Below are positions 9,706-18,723 of a stretch of DNA of 64,000 nt, piece after piece. The DNA is from Mucilaginibacter corticis (GTDB lineage: Bacteria > Bacteroidota > Bacteroidia > Sphingobacteriales > Sphingobacteriaceae). Each line of letters begins with the position of its first letter. Within the stretch, counting starts at the first letter, position 1. Location of the stretch: positions 682,001 through 746,000 of the forward strand of contig NZ_VLPK01000002.1 in NCBI RefSeq assembly GCF_007558865.1. The letters run 5' to 3'. Below the pieces are notes generated by a model. It had not been told where the DNA came from. It searched no databases and worked only from the letters and a program-made list of their open reading frames with translations. The position numbers and the translations under genes were made by a program.

Positions 9706-9840
9706 GTGCTGTTATTTCTTCATGTTTATTTACGTTTTCATAAAATATTAAAGATTTAAATATCCCGTCATTGAATTAAGTAACATCTTGAAGAGTTTTC
9801 TCGTGATTGACGTTTTACTTTTTATATTCGTTTGATATTT

Positions 9841-11157
9841 ATGAAAACAATATTTAAAAGTTCTATACTGCTGTTAGCCGCTGTCGGTTTAGCACAGAAA
9901 CCGGCCGATGCCCAGATCAATAAAGTAAAACATGTAGTGGTTATCTATATGGAGAACCACAGCTTTGATAACCTTTGGGGGCAGTTCCCGGGTGCTGTGG
10001 GCCTTGATAATGCCAAAAAAGAAAACATTATTCAATTAGATGCAAACGGTCAACCCTATACAACGTTGCCGCCAATACCGCGCAGTAGTGCTTTCCCTAC
10101 CAACCTGCCAAATACTTATTTCAATATAGATCAGTACGTAGCTGCCGATCAGATCAGCCCTGATCCCACACATCGATTTTACCAGGAGCAATTCCAGATA
10201 GATGGCGGTAAAATGGATAAGTACGCGCTTTATAATGACAACAAAGGTTTTACCATGGGGTATTATAATACCAAAGACCTGCCGCTGTATAATCTTGCCA
10301 AACAATACACTATTTGCGATCATTTTTTTCATAGCGCTTTCGGCGGGTCATTTCTTAATCATCAATGGCTGATCGCCGCTGCATCCCCGGTATTTCCCAA
10401 CGCGGTAGAGAGGCTGGTAGCTAAGGAAGATGCTTCAGGTAAGCTAATCAAGGACGGAATGATAACGCCCGATGGCTATGCGGTAAATACTGCTAACTCG
10501 ATAAATCTCCACCCGGAAAAAGATAACCCCGAAAACCTGGTACCAACCCAGAACGGCGTAACTATCGGTGACAGGTTGTCTGATAAAAAAATTTCATGGG
10601 CCTGGTATTCGGGCGGCTGGAACAATATCATGCAGGGAAAACCTGCGCCTACATTCACGTACCATCACCAGCCATTTGCTTATTTTTCAAAATATGCTGC
10701 AGGTACACTAGGACGTAAAGAACACCTTAAAGACGAAACAGAATTTTTGGAAGCAGCAAAAAAAGGAACGCTGCCAGCTGTATCATTTGTAAAACCCATC
10801 GGCTTAGAAAATGAACACCCGGGTGAATCGACCGTTAAAGGAGGTGAAACTCACGCTGTGGAACTAATAAACGCGGTACTGAACGGGCCAAATGGCAAGG
10901 ATGTTGTAATTATTCTGACCTATGACGAAAACGGTGGTTTCTGGGATCATGTGGCCCCGCCGGTGATAGACAAGTGGGGGCCGGGAACCCGGATTCCTGC
11001 GCTGATCATCTCGCCATTTGCCAAAAAGGGTTATGTAGATCATACCAGTTATGAAACCGTAAGTATATTGTCTTTCATTGAAAAGCGTTGGGGACTTGAG
11101 CCGCTTAACGAGCGCGACAAGAAAGCCGATCCGCTGAGTCATGCATTCAAGTTTTAA
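9841..11157 (+). CDS. Exported phosphoesterase (phospholipase C/acid phosphatase family)
   Basis: 438 aa from ATG 9841; an upstream TTG only adds three residues and is not preferred. A Sec signal peptide is visible (KTIFKSSILLLAAVGLA up to about residue 25). The body is the PF04185-type phosphoesterase family, with metal-site motifs VVIYMENHSFDNLWG near residue 35, the FVKPIGLENEHPG region near 320 and the C-terminal LTYDENGGFWDHVAPP. It is predicted to hydrolyse phosphate esters in the periplasm. Its last 17 bp overlap the start of the di-haem peroxidase gene in another frame, so the two are translated in tandem. Confidence 0.88.
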   Translation: MKTIFKSSILLLAAVGLAQKPADAQINKVKHVVVIYMENHSFDNLWGQFPGAVGLDNAKKENIIQLDANGQPYTTLPPIPRSSAFPTNLPNTYFNIDQYVAADQISPDPTHRFYQEQFQIDGGKMDKYALYNDNKGFTMGYYNTKDLPLYNLAKQYTICDHFFHSAFGGSFLNHQWLIAAASPVFPNAVERLVAKEDASGKLIKDGMITPDGYAVNTANSINLHPEKDNPENLVPTQNGVTIGDRLSDKKISWAWYSGGWNNIMQGKPAPTFTYHHQPFAYFSKYAAGTLGRKEHLKDETEFLEAAKKGTLPAVSFVKPIGLENEHPGESTVKGGETHAVELINAVLNGPNGKDVVIILTYDENGGFWDHVAPPVIDKWGPGTRIPALIISPFAKKGYVDHTSYETVSILSFIEKRWGLEPLNERDKKADPLSHAFKF

Positions 11158-12913
11158 GACCATTGCACTGGTTGCGTTTGGGATCACGGGCTATAGTCTG
11201 TTTGCATTCCGGGAAACAACACCGACACAAACTGTACAAAACCGGCTAAGGTTACAGGCGGACAGCTTTGCTATGGCTGTCCAGGATTTGAAACGTATTC
11301 CTGTAGATGCAACGCATACTCAACAACTACACTCGGCGTTTATCAAAATGCGGTTGGCCTATAAAAAAATAGAATGGGCTGCCGAGTATTTTGTGCCTTT
11401 AACTACAAGGCAGGTAAACGGGCCGCCGGTGCCTGAAACCGAGCTTAACGGCCAGGTAATTCAGCCAAATGGATTGCAGATGATAGAAGAGGAGTTGTTT
11501 CGGAGATTATCATCAACAAAAAAATTAAAAGTGTTGATGGCCGGTCTGGCGGATAACGCGGTAGAATATCAAGCTTTTTTTAATCATGCCGACTTGCAGG
11601 ACTGGCAAATACTGGACGCTGTTAAGTTAGAGGTTTTTCGCATCGAAGCATTAGGTCTGAACCGCTTTGATGACCCGCTCTCGCGTAACTGTTTCAATGA
11701 ATCTGTCGTCGCGTTGCAAAGCCTGAATCAGGTGATAGCAAACTATCCCGGCGGTAATAAGCTCGGGCCATTGTTCTTAGCAGCTATAAGCTATTTAAAG
11801 CAACCTGTAAGTTTTGATAATTTTAACCGCATCGTCTTTCTTACCAAATACGCTAACCCGCTTACCGGGGCAATCACATCACTGCACAATCAGTTAAACT
11901 TACCTGATATACATTATAACCGGCTGCTTAATCAAGGTGCTGAAACGCTGTTTGCCCCAAATGCTTTTAACCGCAATGCTTATACTGCCTCTCCCGCAGA
12001 CTCGGCTACTACGGATAAGATAATGTTGGGTAAGAAATTATTTTTTGATCCCCGGCTTTCGGGAACAATGGCCCGCAGCTGTTCATCCTGTCATCAACCG
12101 GATAAAGCTTTTACCGATGGCTTGACTAAGAATCTGGATATCACCGGCAAAAAATTTATCACACGTAATACGCCTACGCTCATCAATGCCGCTTTACAGG
12201 CGGCCCAGTTTTATGATCTAAGAGCCGCGTCGCTTGAAGATCAGGTGAGGGATGTAGTGCAGAACAAAGACGAGATGCATGGCGATATGCAGGTGTCCAC
12301 CCAAAAACTATGGCAGGATACCATTTACCGTAAATTGTTCACCATAGTTTTCCCTGCGCGTAACAGGTCGTCAATAGATACTTTGGAAGTTATGAATGCG
12401 CTGGCAAGCTATGTCCGCAGCCTGACCGCGCTTAACAGCCGTTTTGATCAATATATGCAGGGAAAGAGAGAGGCGCTTACTACAAATGAAGTTGCAGGCT
12501 TTAATTTATTCATGGGCAAGGCCCGCTGTTCGACCTGCCATTATTTGCCGCTGTTTAATGGTACGCTGCCGCCCCGATATATGCAGTTAGATGCCGAAGT
12601 AATTGGCGTGCCGCATACAAAGACTGATAAACAAATAGACCCTGACCAAGGCCTTTATAATTTATCGCCGTATAGCTTTAACCGCCATGCCTTTAAAACA
12701 ACTACAGTACGTAACACAGCCCTTACAGCGCCTTATATGCACAACGGTGTATTTAAAACGCTGGATGAAGTGATTGATTTTTATAACAATGGCGGTGGGG
12801 CCGGTATGGGGATAAAAATTAATAATCAAACTTTAGATGCCAGCCCACTTCATTTAACAGCCAAAGAGAAAAAAGATCTGGTGGCTTTTATTAAAAGCTT
12901 AGATAGTAAATAA
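11141..12913 (+). CDS. Di-haem cytochrome c peroxidase (CCP/MauG type) with long N-terminal helical domain
   Basis: 590 aa. The N-terminus is a membrane/signal segment (FKTIALVAFGITGYSLFAF). Residues about 30-290 form a helical extension seen in many Bacteroidota members. The CCP domain follows, with haem motifs CSSCH at 314-318 (before QPDKAFTDG) and CSTCH at 463-467 (before YLPLFNG), plus RNTPTLINA and the late TAPYMHNGVFKTLDEVIDFY characteristic of the family. It is a periplasmic enzyme reducing peroxide or oxidising a partner protein. The start lies inside the phosphoesterase gene (17-bp overlap), suggesting translational coupling and a shared role. Confidence 0.9.
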   Translation: MHSSFKTIALVAFGITGYSLFAFRETTPTQTVQNRLRLQADSFAMAVQDLKRIPVDATHTQQLHSAFIKMRLAYKKIEWAAEYFVPLTTRQVNGPPVPETELNGQVIQPNGLQMIEEELFRRLSSTKKLKVLMAGLADNAVEYQAFFNHADLQDWQILDAVKLEVFRIEALGLNRFDDPLSRNCFNESVVALQSLNQVIANYPGGNKLGPLFLAAISYLKQPVSFDNFNRIVFLTKYANPLTGAITSLHNQLNLPDIHYNRLLNQGAETLFAPNAFNRNAYTASPADSATTDKIMLGKKLFFDPRLSGTMARSCSSCHQPDKAFTDGLTKNLDITGKKFITRNTPTLINAALQAAQFYDLRAASLEDQVRDVVQNKDEMHGDMQVSTQKLWQDTIYRKLFTIVFPARNRSSIDTLEVMNALASYVRSLTALNSRFDQYMQGKREALTTNEVAGFNLFMGKARCSTCHYLPLFNGTLPPRYMQLDAEVIGVPHTKTDKQIDPDQGLYNLSPYSFNRHAFKTTTVRNTALTAPYMHNGVFKTLDEVIDFYNNGGGAGMGIKINNQTLDASPLHLTAKEKKDLVAFIKSLDSK

Positions 12914-13026
12914 GTACCAATCTCTGGATATTTTCATCATGTTAGTTGGAATTATATTTCAATGATGAAAAATTAAATTTTAAAAATTACGATAGTATTG
13001 TTAAATTGCTGAAAACCAACCTTTTT

Positions 13027-13914
13027 ATGCAATTAGTCATTAACTCGCTTTCTAAAACCTATCCTAATGGTGTACACGCGCTTAAAAATATCTCTTTAAC
13101 TATTAACCAGGGCATGTTTGGCTTGCTTGGGCCTAACGGGGCCGGCAAATCATCGCTGATGCGAACTATTGCTACTTTGCAGGAAGCCGATACCGGGTCG
13201 ATATTTTTAGATGATCTTGACGTGCTCGCAAAAAAAGCCGAAGTAAGGCAATTATTGGGTTATTTGCCCCAGGATTTTGGTGTTTATCCGCGTATTTCTG
13301 CCGAAGAGATGCTTGATCATATCGCACAGCTAAAAGGTATCGGTGTAAAGTCTGAACGTAAGGAACTTGTTAGCGCCCTGCTTGATAAGGTTAACTTAAC
13401 CAAAGACAAAAAGAAAAACTTAGGAACGTATTCCGGCGGAATGAAACAACGCTTTGGCATAGCACAGGCGTTAATGGGTAACCCGAAACTAATTATTGTT
13501 GATGAGCCCACAGCCGGACTTGATCCCGCCGAAAGAAACCGATTTTACAACCTGTTAAGCCAGATCGGCGAAAATACCATTGTTATCCTGTCTACCCATA
13601 TTGTAGAGGATGTGCGTACGCTTTGTTCAGACTTTGCCATTATTTGCCAGGGCGAACTGATGTATAAAGGTGAGCCTGACGCAGCGATTGTCGAAATAGA
13701 AGGTAAGATCTACAGTAAAACCATAAACAAGGATGACGTACTCAAATACAAAGAAAGCTACAGCATCATATCCACACAATTAAAAGGAGGGCAGCTTAAC
13801 CTGCGGATATTTAGCGATACAGACCCGGGCAATGGTTTTGTACCTGTACCAATTATCCTGGAAGATTTTTACTTCAGTAAAATAGCTCAAAAAGTAGATG
13901 TGATCACCCTTTAA
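13027..13914 (+). CDS. ABC transporter ATP-binding protein
   Basis: 295 aa from ATG 13027, which begins MQLVINSLSKTYPNG as family members do; the longer reading from a TTG at 12946 adds 27 unconserved residues. Walker A GPNGAGKSSL, Q-loop YLPQDFG, signature YSGGMKQR, Walker B LIIVDEP and the H-loop STHIVED are all present. The C-terminal 80 residues are a regulatory or permease-contact region. It lies 11 bp upstream of the permease/M1 peptidase gene and is clearly its motor subunit. The substrate is unknown. Confidence 0.92.
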   Translation: MQLVINSLSKTYPNGVHALKNISLTINQGMFGLLGPNGAGKSSLMRTIATLQEADTGSIFLDDLDVLAKKAEVRQLLGYLPQDFGVYPRISAEEMLDHIAQLKGIGVKSERKELVSALLDKVNLTKDKKKNLGTYSGGMKQRFGIAQALMGNPKLIIVDEPTAGLDPAERNRFYNLLSQIGENTIVILSTHIVEDVRTLCSDFAIICQGELMYKGEPDAAIVEIEGKIYSKTINKDDVLKYKESYSIISTQLKGGQLNLRIFSDTDPGNGFVPVPIILEDFYFSKIAQKVDVITL

Positions 13915-13925
13915 ACCACCGGCTT

Positions 13926-16900
13926 ATGTTTTGGCAGATATTTACTTTTGAAATAAAGTACCGGCTTAAGCGCCCGGCTACCTATCTATACTTTGCTACA
14001 TTTTTATTGCTTACTGCCGCGGTTTACGGTGCGGGATTGGTCAATGGTTCAGAAAAGGTGTATTATAATTCCCCCATTTTTACGGCCATTATCTTCACTT
14101 TTTTAAGCCTTTTCATGATGCTGGTCAGTTCGGCCGTTATGGGGGTGCCCTTATACAGGGATATAGATTATAATACCAAAAACTACTACATGGCCTACCC
14201 GATAACAGAAAACGGTTATTTCTGGGGCAGGTATCTGGGGTCGTTTATTTTCGTGTTGCTTATTAGTACATCTTTGATTTTCGGGGCATATGTGGGTACG
14301 TTTTTGGGGCCATTGTTTGATTGGGTGCCTGATAAACGTATTGACCATAATCATTTGGTTTATTTCCTTCAGCCTTTTTTCTGCATCGTAATACCTAACC
14401 TGTTTTTTACTTCTTCTATCTTTTTTGGCCTGGTAGCTTTAACACGTAATGTTAAGATCATTTATACTGCAAGTATTTTATTATTGATAGCTTACCTGCT
14501 TTCAAATTTCTTGATCAGGGATATTGAGAATAAAAACCTGGTAAAACTGCTTGATCCCTTCGCGCTTAATACCATAAGCCTTGAAACCAGGTTTTATACC
14601 CCTGCCGAACAAAATACGTTGATGGTGCCCATTAAAGGCTATGTTTTATATAACCGTATTATATGGGCATGCGTTGGGTTGCTTATACTCCTGGCTACTT
14701 ATTTTGGTTTTAGCTTTAAACGGTTTTTTGGCGGGGGACGCATGAAGAAACAGGTAGCCGAAACAGGGGAAGGCCTGCGTGCTTACCTGTCGGCACTGCC
14801 AAAGGTTTCGATCAGTTTTGCCGGTAATTACTATCGCCGCATCATGTTTAACATGGCTAAAATCGAGTACCTGAGCATTGTGCGCGATGTTTATTTTAGG
14901 GTGATCTTGCTGGGCGGGGTTATTTTTCTGGCGCTTGATTACTGGATAGGCGATCAGTTGTATAGTGTCCCCAATTATCCGCTTACGGTTAACCTGATGA
15001 CGTATAAAAATTATGACTACCTGTTATTTATTTTCATCATCATTGTTTTTTATACCGGCGAAACTATCCATCGCGACAAAACAAGCCGCTTTGCCATCAT
15101 TAACGATGCCTTGCCAACGCCCGACTGGGTTTTATATGGGTCAAAGCTGTTAGGACTGATTACCTTGGCTTTTGCGCTATCTACAATACCATTAATTGTC
15201 GGGCTACTTGTACAGGTGTTTAAAGGCTTTACAGATTTCAGGCTAGATGTTTACTTTACAGAGCTGTATGCTATAACCTTTCCTCAGTTTATACAAATGA
15301 TCATGCTATCATTTGCGGTGCATATCATTGTGAATAATAAGTTTGCCGGGCATGGTATATCTATCATAATATGGGTTATTATGTATTCGCTCCGCAATTT
15401 CGGGCATATGGATTATAACCTGCTGTTTTATTCATACATGCCTAATTATATCTGGTCGGACATGGATGGGATAGGGCATATGGCCCGGCCGGTATTTTGG
15501 TTTAATTTTTACTGGATGATATTTGGTTGCCTGCTGTTGATTCTTGCTGCTATGTTTTTTTCAAGAGGTGTGGTGTCAACATTCAAAGAGCGCTGGTCAA
15601 TTTTTAAACAAAGATTTCATGGAGTGCCCAAATACTTATTTTTTGGGCTGATAATTTGTTTTTTCGCAGTTGGCTCATATATCTATTACAATGTAAGTTA
15701 TATCAATGATTATCTAAGCACAACCGAAACTGAATATAGGCAGTCACAATACGAAAAGACCCTCAAAAAGTATGAAAAGCTGGATCAGCCCAAAGTGACC
15801 AGCCTTAAAATGTTTGCAGATATCTTCCCGATGGAGAGAAAGGTGTTGGTTAAGGGGATAATTAAACTGGTAAATAAAACAGGCGTGGCTATAAGCACAC
15901 TTCATTTAAATGGAACCGGGCTTGAAAGTTTTACAGTAAAATACAATAATAAAAATATGGCAGTAACTTACCCGCTGTTGTATAAGAGAGGACAGTTTAA
16001 TTGGTTCAGATCAAAAAAAGATACTGCTAAATACCGCATTTACAAGTTGCCCGCAATTATGCAGCCCGGTGATAGCGCCATACTTGAAATCAATTCGGTT
16101 GTGGCCTACAGAGGGTTTACCAACGATATTTCTGGGACCGACATAGTTCATAACGGGACTTTTTATGCCGGAGGTTTACCCACTATCGGCTATGATCCGG
16201 ATAACGAATTGAATAGTGATGAAAAGCGGACTAAATATCATCTGCCTGAAAAAAAAGACGAATACCCGCCACAAACAGATAAAAAAGGGATCAGCACACT
16301 TTTATTTAATGACGATGCGGACCTGGTAAATTATGATATCACAGTAAGTACAATTGGCGACCAATTGGCTATTGCGCCGGGTTACCTGGATAAGGCCTGG
16401 AAAAAAGACGGCCGTAACTATTATCACTACATACAGGATGACCCTAAGGTCGATTTGTTTTTTGATGTAGTATCTGCAAGGTACACTACTAAATTTGATA
16501 GCATTACCATGTTTAACGGCAAAAAGGTGCGGCTTGAATTATACTATCATTATGCACATGCTTTTAACCTTAACCGTTTTATGGCTGCATATAAAGACGG
16601 TATCGATTATTATTCTAAATCGTACGGTCCTTTCCAGTTTAAGCAAATGCGCTTGTTGGAGTATCCGAAATACAGAACCTTTGCGCAATCGTTCCCCAAT
16701 ACCGTATCTTATGAAGAAGGATTTGGCTGGACAACAGATTTCAGGGACCCCAAGAAATTTGATTACGCATATTTTGTGACCGCGCATGAACTGGCACACC
16801 AGTGGTGGGGACACCAGGTTGTACCTAACCGCACACGAGGATCAAACCTGATCTCGGAGGCGTTGGCAGAATATACCGCCCTTATACTTACCCAGCGCAA

Positions 16901-17576
16901 ATATGGAAGGGATAACATGAAGCGTTTCTTAAAACAAGAGCTTGATGGTTACCTGCGTGGCCGGGCCAGCGAAACAAAAAAGGAAAATGTGTTTATCAAT
17001 TGTAATAAGCCTTACGAGTGGTATCAAAAAGGGTCTTTGATACTTTACGGGCTGCAGGACCTGATAGGGATGGATACATTGAATAACGCTTTACGCGAGT
17101 TTAGAAATGCTTACGCCTTTCATCCCGACCCACCATTTCCGGGAAGTAATGACCTGTATCGGTACATCAATAAACATGTGCCTGACAGTGTGAAATATTA
17201 CTTGGATGATACCTGGAATAAGATCACCCTTTATGAAAATAAAATGGATGATGTTACATCGGTACCAACGGGTAAAAAGGATGAGTACAAAGTAACAATG
17301 AAGGTAAGCACCCGTAAAATGTATGCCGATAGCGCAGGTAATGAAAAACCCGCGTTAAAAATGAACGACTATATTGATATAGGTGTGTTTGCGGCCGAAA
17401 CAGAAGATAAACTGGGCCGTACGCAAACCAACCCGCTTTATTTAAAAAAGTACAAGCTAAAAGCCGGACAACATACCATATCGGTTATTGTAAAGGGTAA
17501 ACCGGTAAAAGCCGGTATCGATCCGTATGTTAAACTAATAGACCGCATTCCTGATGATAATATTAAAGATCTGTAA
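13926..17576 (+). CDS. ABC permease fused to M1-family aminopeptidase
   Basis: 1216 aa. The N-terminal half (about 1-600) has a dozen hydrophobic segments in two sets, as in ABC-2-type permeases. The C-terminal half is a gluzincin peptidase with HELAH at 954-958 and the downstream SEALAEY glutamate that completes the zinc site. The Glu spacing is one residue longer than in classical M1 enzymes, which I recall as typical of this fused family. The peptidase portion follows the last membrane helix near residue 585. Together with the ATPase 11 bp upstream it could couple transport to peptide cleavage at the membrane surface. Natural substrate unknown. Confidence 0.9.
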   Translation: MFWQIFTFEIKYRLKRPATYLYFATFLLLTAAVYGAGLVNGSEKVYYNSPIFTAIIFTFLSLFMMLVSSAVMGVPLYRDIDYNTKNYYMAYPITENGYFWGRYLGSFIFVLLISTSLIFGAYVGTFLGPLFDWVPDKRIDHNHLVYFLQPFFCIVIPNLFFTSSIFFGLVALTRNVKIIYTASILLLIAYLLSNFLIRDIENKNLVKLLDPFALNTISLETRFYTPAEQNTLMVPIKGYVLYNRIIWACVGLLILLATYFGFSFKRFFGGGRMKKQVAETGEGLRAYLSALPKVSISFAGNYYRRIMFNMAKIEYLSIVRDVYFRVILLGGVIFLALDYWIGDQLYSVPNYPLTVNLMTYKNYDYLLFIFIIIVFYTGETIHRDKTSRFAIINDALPTPDWVLYGSKLLGLITLAFALSTIPLIVGLLVQVFKGFTDFRLDVYFTELYAITFPQFIQMIMLSFAVHIIVNNKFAGHGISIIIWVIMYSLRNFGHMDYNLLFYSYMPNYIWSDMDGIGHMARPVFWFNFYWMIFGCLLLILAAMFFSRGVVSTFKERWSIFKQRFHGVPKYLFFGLIICFFAVGSYIYYNVSYINDYLSTTETEYRQSQYEKTLKKYEKLDQPKVTSLKMFADIFPMERKVLVKGIIKLVNKTGVAISTLHLNGTGLESFTVKYNNKNMAVTYPLLYKRGQFNWFRSKKDTAKYRIYKLPAIMQPGDSAILEINSVVAYRGFTNDISGTDIVHNGTFYAGGLPTIGYDPDNELNSDEKRTKYHLPEKKDEYPPQTDKKGISTLLFNDDADLVNYDITVSTIGDQLAIAPGYLDKAWKKDGRNYYHYIQDDPKVDLFFDVVSARYTTKFDSITMFNGKKVRLELYYHYAHAFNLNRFMAAYKDGIDYYSKSYGPFQFKQMRLLEYPKYRTFAQSFPNTVSYEEGFGWTTDFRDPKKFDYAYFVTAHELAHQWWGHQVVPNRTRGSNLISEALAEYTALILTQRKYGRDNMKRFLKQELDGYLRGRASETKKENVFINCNKPYEWYQKGSLILYGLQDLIGMDTLNNALREFRNAYAFHPDPPFPGSNDLYRYINKHVPDSVKYYLDDTWNKITLYENKMDDVTSVPTGKKDEYKVTMKVSTRKMYADSAGNEKPALKMNDYIDIGVFAAETEDKLGRTQTNPLYLKKYKLKAGQHTISVIVKGKPVKAGIDPYVKLIDRIPDDNIKDL

Positions 17577-17641
17577 AATTCCCTGATCAACATGGCGAAA
17601 AATTAAGGTCAATCACATATTGTCCTTTTTGACTTTGGTTG

Positions 17642-17670
17642 TTGCATATGACATTAAAAAGTTATTTTTG
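17642..17670 (+). promoter_or_regulatory. Bacteroidota-type promoter for the HAD hydrolase
   Basis: TTG at 17642-17644, an 18-nt spacer and TATTTTTG at 17663-17670, matching TTG-N17-23-TAnnTTTG. The ATG is 16 nt beyond the box, giving a leader of about 10 nt. Confidence 0.65.
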
Positions 17671-17686
17671 ATCAGAAACCAGTTTT

Positions 17687-18466
17687 ATGAAACACGGATT
17701 ATTAATTGATATGGACGGCGTGATCTACAGCGGCGAACAACTTATTTTCGGCGCAGATCAATTCATTAAAAAATTAGTTGACGAAGATATTCCCTTCGCG
17801 TTTATGACCAATAATAGCAAACCAACAAGCCTGGAGGTGGTGCGTAAATTAAAACGATTGGGCATAACGGTTGAAACCAAACACGTTTACACAAGCGCTA
17901 TGGCTACCGGGAAATTTTTAGGCGACCAGTCGACGAACGGAACAGCTTATGTGTTGGGTGAGGGTGGCTTGCTCACCAGCCTGCATGAAAACGGGATCAC
18001 CCTGGTAGACAGCGACCCTGAATTTGTTGTATTGGGCGAGGGGAGGAACTTTACACTTGAAATGGTGCAGCGGGCTGTTGATATGATCCTTGCCGGTGCT
18101 AAGTTCATTACAACCAACCGCGACCCATCACCCAAGAAACCCGGCTGGAATAATCTTGGCATTGCTGCAACAACCGCTATGATAGAAGAAGCGACCGGCA
18201 GAAAGGCTTTTGTTACCGGCAAGCCCAGCCCGGTAATGATGCGTTCGGCACGGAAATACCTGGGATTGGAAACAGCAGAAACTACTGTTATAGGCGACAC
18301 CATGGAAACCGATATACAAGGTGGCGTTCAGATGGGGTACAAAACCATTCTCGTGCTTTCAGGCATTACTACCAAAGAACAATTGAGTCAATTTGCGTAT
18401 AAACCAGACCTCGTTGCCGGATCTGTCGATAAAATAGAATTTCCTTTAAAATGGTGGAATAGTTGA
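17687..18466 (+). CDS. HAD-IIA family phosphatase (NagD-like)
   Basis: 259 aa, a normal length for HAD-IIA phosphatases. Motif I is DMDGVIYSG at about 8-16 (Asp nucleophile and acid), motif II is FMTNNS near 40, the conserved Lys is in VTGKPSPVM near 180, and motif III is VIGDTMETDI near 205. The cap domain of the NagD type lies between motifs II and III. It is a cytoplasmic phosphatase acting on small phosphorylated metabolites or sugars; the exact substrate cannot be read from sequence. It has its own promoter and ends in a strong palindromic terminator shared with the opposing tRNA gene. Confidence 0.9.
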   Translation: MKHGLLIDMDGVIYSGEQLIFGADQFIKKLVDEDIPFAFMTNNSKPTSLEVVRKLKRLGITVETKHVYTSAMATGKFLGDQSTNGTAYVLGEGGLLTSLHENGITLVDSDPEFVVLGEGRNFTLEMVQRAVDMILAGAKFITTNRDPSPKKPGWNNLGIAATTAMIEEATGRKAFVTGKPSPVMMRSARKYLGLETAETTVIGDTMETDIQGGVQMGYKTILVLSGITTKEQLSQFAYKPDLVAGSVDKIEFPLKWWNS

Positions 18467-18490
18467 TAAGAGGGACACAAAAATGTTTTT

Positions 18491-18530
18491 AAACAAAAAA
18501 GCCATTACATATGTAATGGCTTTTTTGTTT
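18491..18530. terminator. Bidirectional terminator (40-bp perfect palindrome)
   Basis: A-rich start, GCCATTACAT, its exact reverse complement ATGTAATGGC, then TTTTTTGTTT. All 40 bases form a perfect palindrome with T-runs in both directions. It separates the convergent HAD gene and tRNA-Ser. Confidence 0.9.
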
Positions 18531-18532
18531 AG

Positions 18533-18617
18533 CGGAGAGTTAGGGATTCGAACCCCAGGACCTGTTACAGTCAACAGTTTTCAAGACTGCCGCAATCGAC
18601 CACTCTGCCAACTCTCC
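18533..18617 (-). tRNA. tRNA-Ser (anticodon UGA)
   Basis: 85-nt cloverleaf on the minus strand. The 7-bp acceptor stem GGAGAGT/ACTCTCC pairs perfectly, the discriminator is G, the T-loop GGTTCGAATCC is present, and there is a long variable arm as in class II tRNAs. The anticodon loop CTTGAAA gives UGA, reading UCA/UCG codons as serine. No CCA is encoded, so it is added post-transcriptionally. The gene ends 2 bp before the bidirectional terminator. Confidence 0.95.
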
Positions 18618-18723
18618 GGGGACAAAAGTACAAATCCGGCCCGAATTGGCAAGTGTGAATTTCACTTTTTTTAACATTCTGTTAAATAAGTGATAACCCA
18701 CTGTAAATTAATTTGTTGAAAAC

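Noticed and set aside
12946..13026. Upstream extension of the ABC ATPase from TTG 12946
   Set aside because: Adds 27 residues without family similarity; ATG 13027 gives the typical start.
18483..18674. Open frame on the plus strand across the tRNA and its terminator
   Set aside because: It reads through the palindrome and the tRNA-Ser gene; no protein signal, tRNA explains the sequence.
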